Assembly (NCBI GenBank): GCA_947646735.1
Contig: CANTFK010000337.1
Coordinates: 1 to 42,891 of the forward strand
Length of the DNA: 42,891 nucleotides
Reading direction: 5' to 3'
Source of the DNA: Peronospora farinosa
Taxonomy: Eukaryota > Oomycota > Peronosporomycetes > Peronosporales > Peronosporaceae
Part shown: in pieces, positions 30,950-40,040 of the stretch
Layout: each line of letters starts with the position of its first letter
Position numbering within the stretch: position 1 is the stretch's first letter
Made by a program: the position numbers and the translations under genes
The notes under the pieces: generated by a model
Databases searched by the model: none
Seen by the model: only the letters and a program-made list of their open reading frames with translations
Told to the model about the DNA's origin: nothing

Positions 30950-32165
30950 ATGTGTCAACGACGTGCAAGTCTGAGAGAGGCGGCGAAGCGACACAAGCCG
31001 AATAGGTACAAAGATTATGTTGCTTTGACCACACACGCAAGAGTGCTGGACAAGCTTGGCCAATTTATTCGTGTGAGTGACGTCAGAATGCCACGAAGCA
31101 CCAGAGACGCTGGACGGTCAAAATATGCAGAGTTCAGGCACGAAGCTCAGCGTGAAGAAATAGATGCAAAGCAGCTTAAGAATGTATTGGAAGAAATGCC
31201 GACGGCTGACATACCACCAGAAGCCAAAGCGATTAAAACCATGTGGGTGTGGGCACTTAAACGGATCAATACGGATATGTTATCCGTTTTAAGGCACGCT
31301 TAATTGCTTTGGGAAATTGGCAGCGGCCTGGTATTGACTTTGTTGAGACTTTCTCTCCTGTAGCACGTATGTCAAGTTTCAGGATTACGCTTGCATCAGC
31401 GGCGGAACTGAATCTCAAGGTATACGGTGGTGATATTAACACCGCGTATTCAAGTGCAATTTAAAGATATCACAGTATGTGAAATCAATTGACGGATTTC
31501 CATGCAGACGTAAGGAACACATGTATGTGGTGCGCAAGGCATCGTATGGCTTACGTCAAGCTGGACATGAGTGGAATGATGAGTTACACAATTGGATGAT
31601 GGAAAATGAGTATCAAAGATGCTCAACGGAACCGTGTCTATACTATCGTCAGGACACGGATGGAACGATAGTGCTGGTGCTGGTGTACGTTGACGACATT
31701 TTATGCGCAACAAACAACGAAGCAGTCAAGGTTGACTTATTTGGAAAGCTAGCATTGCAGTCCGGTATCAAGGATCAAGGTGAGCTCACGGAGTATCTAA
31801 GTGTCAAAGTGCAAACGAGTCAAGATGCCATTAAGATAAGCCAAAGAAAGTACTCACGTGAGATTCTACAGAAGTTTCACTTTGAACAAGCACATGCAGT
31901 TGGAAACCCGCTTGAGACAAAGCAAAACCTAATGTGTGCAGAAGAGAAGGATGACATCAATTAGACGTCTGATTATCGTGGTAGAGTGGGAATGTTACTG
32001 TATTTGACAACATGTTCGCGACCCGACTTGGCATATGCAGTGGGTCAGCTAAGTCAATTTGTGGCCAATCCGACTAAACTTCACGTTGGTTGTGTGGACT
32101 GTGTACTTCGATATCTCGCTGGAACACTTGATTATGGAATAGTGTACAAGCGTGCGCAATAGACT
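30950..32165 (+). pseudogene. Copia reverse transcriptase, frameshifted
   Basis: RT begins in the frame at 30950-31303 (KNVLEEMPTADIPPEAKAIK, MWVWALKRI). A 1-2 base shift near 31275 moves to VIRFKARLIALGNWQRPGID and FVETFSPVARMSSFRITLAS. Another break near 31460 leads to the frame 31479-31964, with MYVVRKASYGLRQAGHEWND and the catalytic LVYVDDILC (YVDD at 31686-31697). A stop at 31962 is followed in frame by MLLYLTTCSRPDLAYAVGQL to 32160. The active-site aspartates survive; the frame does not. Confidence 0.85.
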
Positions 32166-32690
32166 TAGCATCCAAAGATTGTATACAAGGTTACTGTGAT
32201 AGTGACTGGGCTTTAGATGCTGCAGACCGAAAGAGTACTGGAGGTTTTGTATTCTTGCTTGCAGGTGGTGCAATATCATGGTCGTCAAAGCGACAGCCGA
32301 TCATAGCCTTGTTAACGGCCGAGGCTGAGTATGTGGCAGCATGTAAAGGTGTGTGGAAGCGATTGGAGAGCTAAACATTGTAAGTGAAATATTACCAACT
32401 ATTCCTGTTGAGATGCACATTGGGATTGACAGTCGGAGTGCATACATGATGGCGACAAATTCAACTTGTTCCCGTCGTACGAGACATATCGAGTTACGCT
32501 GGCACTTTGTTCGTGAGCAGGTAAATTTAAAGAAGGTGATTCTGACAAAAAGATGCTGGGGTCGACGATAATCCTGCCGATTTATTTACGAAAGCACTCG
32601 ATGAGAAGCGTCTTGCACGATTGTCCAATGTAATGAGCGTTCAGAAGGAAGATGTGCGAGATGGATATCTCAAGAGAGGCGTGTTGATAT
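32150..32690 (+). pseudogene. Copia RNase H, frameshifted
   Basis: Reads as DSDWALDAADRKSTGGFVFL, ISWSSKRQPIIALLTAEAEY and VAACKGVWKRLE, then the frame 32353-32571 with TRHIELRWHFVREQV, and after another shift PADLFTKALDEKRL. These are the standard Copia RNase H motifs, including the conserved Asp in the first block and the TAEAEY block. At least two frameshifts. It ends just before the putative LTR. Confidence 0.8.
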
Positions 32691-33190
32691 AAGTTGAAGA
32701 TTACTGGAAGTCGCTGGCAGTTGGCAGTGGATGGCAGGGTATGTGAATGGCAGTTGGTATGCTTCATGGTTGAAGGTATGAGAAGGGAGTCGTGCTGACG
32801 CATAGTCCCAGGTTGTACTTGCCAACTGGCATAGGCCATGAAGAGATGTATGTTAGGACAGTAGGGCTTGTATGGTAAAATTGATCGACAGTTCCGAATT
32901 GCATCGTGTGACTTAAATGTAAATTACAACCTCGTCTCCCAGTTTTAATAGACGCTAGACACATTAGGAGGCGCTGGAGGGATTAAAGGATCAGGATACG
33001 ATGCGATTACGCAGACGCAACTTTATAAAGAAGGTCGATCAGTTGATGGAGCAATACTACTATTGTACGTCAATTAACGGCAAACAAATTAGTTAATTGG
33101 AAAACGGATAATGCATGCACACTGTGAGTGGATTGTTTAAATAAATCAAACTTACATTTCTTCTTAGCTACTTCATGATTATACAGTACA
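32682..33190 (+). mobile_element. Putative Copia 3' LTR (right end uncertain)
   Basis: Starts with TGTTGATATAAGTTG directly after a purine-rich run that follows the RNase H end. The same opening, TGTTGAATATAAGTT, is found at 36686 before a gag-like frame. There is no coding content. A TTTAAATAAAT near 33135 may mark polyadenylation. The CA end cannot be placed confidently. Confidence 0.5.
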
Positions 33191-33976
33191 CTCCTTACAT
33201 ACAATGAATACCATCTAATATGATTAAGAAGTTAGCTTTGTGTGCACTCTAAACCAAAAGGCTAAACTGCTCTCGCTCTCGAAGCAAACGTTCTGATTCT
33301 TGGGACAGCAGACGCTTGACTAAGAGTCCCGTGACCACTGCAATAAAAAGTTTCAGCGAATCATCTTGACGTAATCCTTGGCCTTTACCTCGTAGTCGAC
33401 TCTTCAAGTCAAATCCCGAGGTCCAACGTCTTTAATCCTGCGTAAAATTATTCAAATTGTGCCGTCCAGACTAAGATAGGGACCTTCCCACCTATAGGAG
33501 AAACGCCATTTTTCCTGATCGACGGAAATGATTTCAGTTGACGTAGTTGTGGGCTTCCATTAGGATGCATCAAAAAGATGCTTCTTCTACCAATGCGACA
33601 ATGCACCTGGAACTATTTACATGAAAGATCCATCAACACTTCTTCAAATATCGATACCAAAAGCCAATAAACACCGGCATTTCAAGCTGGATGCGACAAG
33701 CTCTTTGTACAGTGAGTTATTAAGCCGGTTAGATCGTCAAGATTAGATTTGCCGACGTTGTAGTCATTGCGTGCGCACTTTATAAGCGATGTCTCACCAT
33801 TGGTGGCGGCAAAGTATAATTGTGAATCGCTTTATCTGCCTCGTCGTCCCTGCGTGGTGAGCTAGCTGCAGATATTCGAAAGCCCATAGGCATCCGCTAT
33901 TGCTCTTATCATTTCCATCGCTAAGCCACAGCTTCTTGTCTTTATCTGTTCCTATTTCTGTGAAGGTTGACAACAC
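33191..33976 (-). other. No clear gene; possible decayed minus-strand coding traces
   Basis: Minus-strand traces include SLKLFIAVVTGLLVKRLLSQ near 33350-33290 and LWLSDGNDKSNSGCLWAFEY in the frame 33976-33794. They are in different frames and I recognise neither. The plus strand has nothing of note. The base composition is moderately AT-rich. Confidence 0.2.
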
Positions 33977-34124
33977 AACCCGTACTGGATTTTCGTGGGA
34001 TACGACAGAGTGACCAAAGGTAGTCTATGGTTGCTCTGTTGTACGCGATAAAAATCCAGATTAGATTGCCATTTGACCGAATGATCCGAGCATAGAGAAG
34101 CTTGCAAATGAAATGTCTCTTACA
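33977..34124. repeat. MITE-like repeat with long inverted arms, copy 1
   Basis: From 33985 to 34059 the sequence folds on itself: CTGGATTTTCGTGGGATACGACAGAG is matched by an inverted imperfect partner ending in ATAAAAATCCAG. The block then continues with a segment (TTGCCATTTGACC...GATCCGAGCATA...ATGTCTCTTA) that recurs at 34687-34798. In that second copy the right arm is missing. Confidence 0.6.
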
Positions 34125-34394
34125 TCTAGCGAGCGTATAGACAGTACAAAGATCTTTTTATGGACAAAAAATTGTTTGGCCAAACCTGATCACATGCAAG
34201 GAGCAGGTGCCGTCTTAAAGGAAAGGCCGGGTAATATACCGGCTGTTACAGATTGGCCAGGCTGTCTGATCGGTTTGACATGCAGCTCCAATTCTCAATC
34301 GGAGCCTCACACCTCAGGACTTCGTGCCTTTTGCTGTCCGTTAAGTTAAACGCTGCGCATCCTCCCTTCACGCGCGCAGCAGAAATTAGGGGTC
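34125..34394. other. No identifiable gene
   Basis: A 78-codon plus-strand frame at 34113-34349 exists but has no recognisable motif and looks like chance. Nothing else is seen. Confidence 0.3.
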
Positions 34395-34547
34395 ATGGTG
34401 GAGGGCTTCCCGCCCAAGGTAAGAGAACTGGTACGCCGGCTCTTTGAAGGCCTTTACAAACCAAAATTGGAAGTGAGGCGTCGTTACATTGTTAAACACA
34501 AGTCGTACTATCGGAAATTTCATGTTTATAGTGAGAATACCATATAG
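34395..34547 (+). CDS. Small basic open reading frame, doubtful
   Basis: A 50-codon frame reads MVEGFPPKVRELVRRLFEGL and continues with a strongly basic segment (KPKLEVRRRYIVKHKSYYRK). The residue mix looks like real protein, possibly a fragment of a larger gene, but the frame upstream is closed by a stop at 34347-34349 and no family comes to mind. The opposite strand is also open for 100 codons here. Treat as a fragment or chance. Confidence 0.25.
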   Translation: MVEGFPPKVRELVRRLFEGLYKPKLEVRRRYIVKHKSYYRKFHVYSENTI

Positions 34548-34686
34548 CTTGATGGAAAACATCTGCTTAATGGAAATGCTCGATCGATCGCTTACAAGTC
34601 TGTACTCAGCAATATTAACTAGGGCCATGAATTGCCCACAATAATACGACACGGCGTAAGTAACCATGTAGTCTATGTTTAACGAC

Positions 34687-34798
34687 ACATCCCGAACTGG
34701 ATTTCATGTGGGGTACAACAGAGACACCATAGGATAGGCTTGCCATTTGACGACATGACCCGAGCATAAAAAAGTTTACAGGTATAATGTCTCTTATA
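34687..34798. repeat. MITE-like repeat, copy 2 lacking one arm
   Basis: Aligns with 33977-34124 at both ends (CCCGAACTGGATTTC..., TGCCATTTGAC..., ATGTCTCTTA) but lacks about 35-40 bp that make up the second inverted arm in copy 1. Confidence 0.6.
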
Positions 34799-35390
34799 TA
34801 GGGCGGTCGTATAGTTGTCTGTCCGGAGGCACTATACAACAGATATGTGGTGCTTACAAACGAAAAAGTGGTTATAGTTGGAGATCTTGCTTAGCACCAT
34901 TTTAGCCACAAAAAGGAGAAAAAATGTAGGTACATAAAAAAGATGTGAGACAGTACTTTGACCAGGTTCAACCTTGACACCGCATATTTTTGTCGCCTGT
35001 GTTCTCGTGAAGAACCATGCGACTTTAACATCGGTGAATACTAAAATGCTTTGCGGGTAAAGGCGACTTGCAAGGAATTACTTAAATGTTTGACCGAGTC
35101 TACGTTAATAATAAGCTGATGCGGTCCGGCACTATAAGCAACGCGAGCAGCCATCAGTGCCTCCTAATACTATTCCTTAGTTAAGATCATAATTACCTGT
35201 GATGCCTCTAGTATAAAGATAAAAGCCCTTTTTCGCGACTACATTTTAACGAAAACTGGCTGCCTCCGCTTGATATAGCCGCGACTTGTATAAATTTTCT
35301 CAGAGATGGACAATATTGCATATGGCTGGCTCTTTACTACTTCACCAAGGCTGTGAAGAGGAATGACTCAATCCTGTTCGTTCACCAGAA
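34799..35390. other. Non-coding region upstream of secreted-protein gene
   Basis: No coding frame of note. The last 180 bp contain AT-rich TATA-like words (CTAGTATAAAGATAAAAG near 35208, TTGTATAAATTTTC near 35286) that could belong to the promoter of the gene at 35432. Confidence 0.3.
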
Positions 35391-35409
35391 CTCATTTCAC
35401 AATTCATCC
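35391..35409 (+). promoter_or_regulatory. Oomycete-type initiator element
   Basis: CTCATTTCACAATTCATCC agrees closely with the oomycete core initiator consensus (GCTCATTYYNCAWTTT, pyrimidines after). It lies about 25-40 bp upstream of the ATG at 35432 but downstream of the in-frame ATG at 35363. That argues for 35432 as the true start and for a short leader, as is usual in oomycetes. Confidence 0.65.
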
Positions 35410-35431
35410 ACAAGTGCCCACGTTCTACCAG

Positions 35432-35764
35432 ATGCGTCTATATTGCACCGTGCTGCTTGTTGCAGCGGTCGCCATTGTCAACACCAACGCTTTAGTTGAT
35501 GACGATGGCGAAGAACGGGCACCTAAGCTATTAAACTTCTTTAAAGGGAGTTCATCAACGACGGTCGGTGACACACACAAATCAATTTTGGATCATTTAA
35601 GTAAACACGAAAGTTTGTCTTCACTTCTCCAATATCACGAAAGCCTTCAAGAGTTGAAACGTTTGATAAATACGTACAATGCTAAAGCTGAAGATTTCAA
35701 GACCATGTATTTTTTCATTCGATCACATTTTAAAGACGAAAATTTGATAAACGATATTATTTAG
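35432..35764 (+). pseudogene. Secreted EER-motif protein (RXLR-like effector candidate), truncated
   Basis: From the ATG at 35432 the product has a clear signal peptide: Met-Arg, then a hydrophobic core (TVLLVAAVAIV), likely cut after NTNA at residue 20. DDDGEER follows at residues 23-29, so an EER motif is present but there is no RxLR before it, a pattern known among downy mildew secreted proteins. The rest is helical, charged and without Cys. The frame ends at a TAG at 35762-35764 after 110 residues. Downstream sequence keeps a similar helical, charged reading in another frame, so the gene is probably truncated by a stop plus a frameshift. The upstream ATG at 35363 would bury the signal peptide and is rejected. 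Proposed role: delivery into host plant cells, by analogy only. Confidence 0.6.
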
Positions 35765-35940
35765 ATGGGACAAGATGGGGCAATGGCTCGAGATTTTTTA
35801 ACCTGTCCAAGACCTGGGGTGCTAAGCTCGAAGATGAAATTAAGGAAGAGCTTGCATCCATTGTTACCTCGAATATGGATTATTACAAGAAAGGGCCGAA
35901 AATTAAAATTTTGCAAGAGGCACTTGAGAGCTAGATTATT
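35765..35940 (+). pseudogene. Likely displaced C-terminal part of the EER-type gene
   Basis: Immediately after the stop the original frame stays open but is less protein-like, whereas from about 35808 another plus-strand frame reads as a charged helical segment with several Lys/Glu until a TAG at 35931. This fits a C-terminal part separated by one stop and one frameshift. Beyond 35940 no further homologous-looking segment is seen. Confidence 0.4.
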
Positions 35941-36034
35941 CCAGCAGAGGAAATTGGTAAGTGACCATTATACTTGTTCGGCGGCAGTAACACCATTTTT
36001 TGATGACGTCAATGTCGAAGGTTCTAATAGACTT

Positions 36035-36627
36035 TAGAACAATTGGGAGTAGAGGTAGCACGGGCGAACTAAGTCCTGAAAAATATACCCACTTTGCAGT
36101 TTTACAAACTAGTGCTTTATAAACTATCTAATATTACTCATTAACCCTTCCAAGTAGCCATAAAAATTACATATGTAACTGTTTAAAGTGGAATGTGTAG
36201 TCATTTTTACACAGTCGGTGCTTTTTTGCAGAATACTGTACAAAATTTATGTACTTCTGTATTTTGCTATGTGCAAAGCTGATGGGTAATATGACACGGT
36301 GGTGGTGTACACCGCGATGTACGATAAATATTGAATCTAGACTCATTTTACGAAGAAAGGGTTCGCAAACGAGTAGAACTACAGTAAGACCGCTATGTAA
36401 AAGAAACGTTTTAAAACGGAAATACACGCCGGAAAGCTTACGCCACGCTTGTAAGCCAAAAATATTGCATAAATGATATAAATTGATACTTTTTGTAAGG
36501 AGGTTTAAAGTGTGGGCTTATGACTGATTATAGGAAATATCGTACCATATCAATTCTGGTTTGACAACCGATATCGCCGTACTATACACATGACAATCCA
36601 GGTCGAGTTTGGGTAACGCCCTCCCGG
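36035..36627. other. AT-rich intergenic DNA
   Basis: Frames of 75-86 codons exist on both strands (36249-36476 plus, 36167-36427 minus) but show no motif, no signal peptide of note and no initiator. I see nothing that supports a gene. Confidence 0.4.
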
Positions 36628-36661
36628 AAGGCTTGAGCTAGCTTAATGCTAGTCAAGCCTT
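36628..36661. repeat. Isolated hairpin
   Basis: AAGGCTTGA and GCTAGC are matched by GCTAG and TCAAGCCTT around a short TTAAT loop, an almost perfect 14-15 bp stem just upstream of a putative LTR start at 36686. Confidence 0.6.
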
Positions 36662-36685
36662 GGACGAATTTTTAAGGATGGACAT

Positions 36686-36899
36686 GTTGAATATAAGTTA
36701 CACTATTGCACCGCTGAGCGCCTGTTGGATAGACGCAGGATTACGGACATGATGACGGTTGATAATGGGCGCGCTGTCAGCTGAGTATGGTATAGTTAAT
36801 ATAGGAGTGGCTTAGATGTAGCCCTTGTTGGCGAACTAAGGACCAAATATATGTTAGTATTTAATAAATCACCTAGTGAGAAATACGCATCTGCTCTAA
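36686..36899 (+). mobile_element. Putative Copia-type 5' LTR
   Basis: Starts TGTTGAATATAAGTTACAC, matching the opening of the Copia LTR at 32682, and is followed at once by a gag-like frame at 36906. TATTTAATAAATC near 36856 resembles a polyadenylation site. GGTTATGACCCC just after could be the primer-binding site. The right end is not a clean CA, so the boundary is approximate. Confidence 0.4.
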
Positions 36900-36905
36900 T
36901 AGGTT

Positions 36906-37434
36906 ATGACCCCAACAACTAGCTCCGACGGCGGGCCAACCGCACCAACGCCAGTCAGATTCGACGACGGCCACGAAAGGGCCGCAGCGTCTCCAGCGGT
37001 AGTTCAAGGCGCACAGACGGCCCACAAAAGGGGCGACGACGTCGACACGCGGATACTCGCGACCCTCGTCGACCTCCAAGCGCGCATGGCGCAGATGGAG
37101 ATCTCTCAGCAGAAGCTCGACGAAGAAGAGCGGATGATGGGAGCGATTGAGTCAGGAATGTTTCACTCTGCGCTTGCCAACGGGCGCGCGGTGCTCCGTT
37201 GCATATCGATGCACTCGGACATTCACCGGTGCGTCCAAGTACTGGACAAGGCCATGCGAGCATGCTAAATCATGGAGCAGGTCAACATGCGGCGCAGCCA
37301 AAGTGGAGGGCACCGCAAGCAGCACCACCAGTACGCGCACCGTATTCTAGCTCGGAGGACGCGGCGGCTCAAGATCACGCGAGAAGGATGGAGACGGACG
37401 CGCAGCGAGCAATGCAAGTCTGGGCGAGCGCCAA
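36906..37434 (+). pseudogene. Gag-like coiled-coil protein, frameshifted and interrupted
   Basis: The frame 36906-37268 opens with a Thr/Pro/Ala-rich segment and then a helical stretch (LATLVDLQARMAQMEISQQK). A frameshift near 37200-37260 leads to a second frame with Pro/Ala-rich and charged text (EDAAAQDHARRMETDAQRAM). The reading is cut at 37435 where LTR copy 2 begins. Position after a Copia-like LTR suggests Copia gag; no zinc knuckle remains to confirm it. Confidence 0.45.
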
Positions 37435-38681
37435 TGTGGTGAAGTGCTTTCCTAAATTGTGAAGAACCGAGGGACCGGTCGGATTAAGGAGATAAGGGGT
37501 CATGGACCAGAAAGACCACGCACCAGAGAGAAGAGACCGGAGAGAAAGGGAACCTCAGAGTGAAGAGGCCATTGGCTGAGAATGTGAAATTCAATCAAAG
37601 GAGAGGTCATTACCAGGGTACCGTTAAACCGGTAATGAAGGGAGTCGACCATGGCTCTTTTGGAAGGCCCGGCCCCTCATTCGTGGATCCGGTCCCTCAT
37701 TGGTCGACTTGGTCCTTCATTGGTAGATCCGGTCCCTCATTGGTAGACCCGATCCCTATTCGGTCGACCTGGGTAGAATTGGTCCCTCAATGGTCTACCA
37801 GGTCCCTCATCGGTAGACCTAAGTCCTTCATCGGTTGACCTCGGCGCCTCGTCGGTAGACCCGGTCCCTCATCGGTAGACCTGGGTCTCTCGTCGGTCGA
37901 CCTCGATCCCTCATCGATAGACCCAATTCCTCGTCGGTAGACCCGGTCCCTCATCGGTTGGCCTGGGTCCCTCGTCGTTTAGCCACTCCTGACCAGTCAA
38001 CACAAGGATCAGACCAATCGACGCAAGGAATCAGAGCTTCAGGCAAGGATAGAGTAAAGGAGTTAAAGAATAGGACTATATTAAAAAGTACTACTTAATT
38101 TGAGATCTACTTGGCAAGTCTTCGTCGCGCTGTAAAGGAACTCTAGTCTGGCCTTACGCCTGTTCCGGGAAGGGATATATTTTGGCCCCCCGTCGAAGAC
38201 AGTTGTGTAGCGAAGTTCAAGGGCGAATAGAGCTCCAGGATATATTTGGCCTGTGAGCTCGTTCGAGTAACAACACCCCCAAGACCCGCTATCGGAAGCG
38301 GTCTCCCTCACCTCAAGGTCCGGGAGCAACGTAAAGGTCAGGTGGTTAATACCCCTGAAACAGAAGGAAAAGGCCAGGGACGACAAGTGCCCCTGAAGAA
38401 TTTGGCTCTAAGTCCACTCTCGACAAGGTCGATCGAGTGGCCACCTACCGGCCCACCGAGTGAAGCATATCCACTCGAGGCCCCCCAGGTCTACCTCCCT
38501 TAAGGCAGACATCTACATCGTCACCAAGTCCTCCGAAGAGTGCAACCCGTCAGCCGACGGGTACACAAGGTGAGAGAAGGTCCATACGCGACATCGGGGT
38601 ACCCCCTCCGACAGTCGGCAGTCCGGCACAGTGAGTGGTTTGGGGTCTCATCATACAATTTTGAGAACCCACTCCACCACA
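37435..38681 (+). mobile_element. LTR copy 2 of the TGTGGTGnAGTG family
   Basis: Starts TGTGGTGAAGTGCT, ends CACTCCACCACA. The 20-21 bp minisatellite occupies about 37672-37980. From 38000 onwards it aligns base by base with copy 1 and, reversed, with copy 3. It interrupts the gag-like frame to its left. No exact target duplication (GCCAA left, TGCGT right). Confidence 0.8.
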
Positions 38682-38897
38682 TGCGTGTGGATACGGATAT
38701 TCCTCGACGTAACTTGGGGGAGGGTTCCTCATCTCTCCCAACATCATACGAGTTGGAATAGCATTTAGCGCAGGCAATTGGTGAACAAGCCCTGGCCAAA
38801 CTCTTCAATTGTCCTCCTGAGCAACATGTTGCTTAGTTGAAGAATATTTGAAGCGTTTGTGCTCGGACAGCGTAGAAACGCGTCCGAGGCAAACAGC
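38682..38897. other. 216-bp spacer between inverted LTRs
   Basis: Single-copy within the window. A plus-strand frame gives IPRRNLGEGSSSLPTSYELE and then QAIGEQALAKLFNCPPEQHV after a stop, which could be the start of a gag, but it is too short to identify. Confidence 0.35.
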
Positions 38898-39991
38898 TGG
38901 AGTGGGTTCTCAAAATTGTATGATGAGACCCCAAACCACTCACTGTGCCGGACTGCCGACTGTCGGAGGGGGTACCCCGATGTCGCGTATGGACCTTCTC
39001 TCACCTTGTGTACCCGTCGGCTGACGGGTTGCACTCTTCGGAGGACTTGGTGACGATGTAGATGTCTGCCTTAAGGGAGGTAGACCTGGGGGGCCTCGAG
39101 TGGATATGCTTCACTCGGTGGGCCGGTAGGTGGCCACTCGATCGACCTTGTCGAGAGTGGACTTAGAGCCAAATTCTTCAGGGGCACTTGTCGTCCCTGG
39201 CCTTTTCCTTCTGTTTCAGGGGTATTAACCACCTGACCTTTACGTTGCTCCCGGACCTTGAGGTGAGGGAGACCGCTTCCGATAGCGGGTCTTGGGGGTG
39301 TTGTTACTCGAACGAGCTCACAGGCCAAATATATCCTGGAGCTCTATTCGCCCTTGAACTTCGCTACACAACTGTCTTCGACGGGGGGCCAAAATATATC
39401 CCTTCCCGGAACAGGCGTAAGGCCAGACTAGAGTTCCTTTACAGCGCGACGAAGACTTGCCACGTAGATCGCAAATTGAGTAGTATTTAATATAGTCCTA
39501 TCCTTTTAACTCCTTTACTCTATGCTTGCCAGAAGCTCTGATTCCTTGCGTCGACTGGTCTGATCCTTGTATTAACTGGTCCGGAGTCGCTGAACCCCGA
39601 GGGGCCGAGGTCGACCAATGAGGGACCGCGTCGACGAATGAGGGACCCAGGTCAACCATTGAGGGATCGGGTCGACCAACGAGGGACCAAGTCGACCGAC
39701 GAGGGACCGGGTCTACCAACGAGGGACCCAGGTCGACCGATGAGGGACCCGGGTCTACCAACGAGGGGCCGGGTCGATCAATGAGGAGCCATGATCAACT
39801 CCCTTTGGTACCGGTTAACCGGTACCTTGATGCTGATTTTCTGCCGTGGGTCCTGCGGATTGTTCTCCACCAACGGCCGCTCCCCTTCGAGGCCCCTGTC
39901 TCTCTGGTCCCCTGTCCCTGACCCACGGCCTATACTCCGAATCCAACTGGATTCCGGGACCTCCACATCACAAAATTAGCACTACACCACA
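38898..39991 (-). mobile_element. LTR copy 3, inverted, lacking its last five bases
   Basis: Its minus-strand start TGTGGTGTAGTGC is at 39991. The inner end breaks at 38898, where the family's terminal CCACA is replaced by GCTGT. It carries about nine minisatellite units (39596-39785 reversed). It is nested in the leader of another Gypsy element, between that element's PBS and its lost gag. Confidence 0.8.
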
Positions 39992-40040
39992 CGCACGCTT
40001 AAAGAGATGGGTCGTGGGAAGGACTCCTAGTGCTACCAAG
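39992..40040 (-). mobile_element. Gypsy leader fragment with primer-binding site
   Basis: CTTGGTAGCACTAGG on the minus strand (40040-40026) abuts the LTR to its right and matches the PBS at 27094-27078. The remaining leader is cut by LTR copy 3 at 39991. Confidence 0.6.

Larger units (their letters stand above)
28990..33190 (+). mobile_element. Decayed Ty1/Copia retrotransposon
   Basis: The order protease end, GAG_pre-integrase, integrase, acidic linker, RT, RNase H is the Copia order (integrase before RT). A likely 3' LTR begins at 32682 with TGTTGATATAAGTTG after the purine run CAAGAGAGG. Integrase is open for 504 codons, but protease, RT and RNase H are broken by frameshifts and stops. 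The 5' LTR and gag are not found next to it. The right end is uncertain; polyadenylation-like TTTAAATAAAT lies at about 33135. Confidence 0.85.

Noticed and set aside
35363..35431. Upstream ATG at 35363 as start of the secreted protein
   Set aside because: It would place the signal peptide internally, and it lies upstream of the initiator-like element, so it is probably not transcribed.
39188..39490. 100-codon frame matching one at 38081-38386 on the opposite strand
   Set aside because: Identical because the two LTRs are inverted copies; there is no motif and it lies wholly within the LTR.
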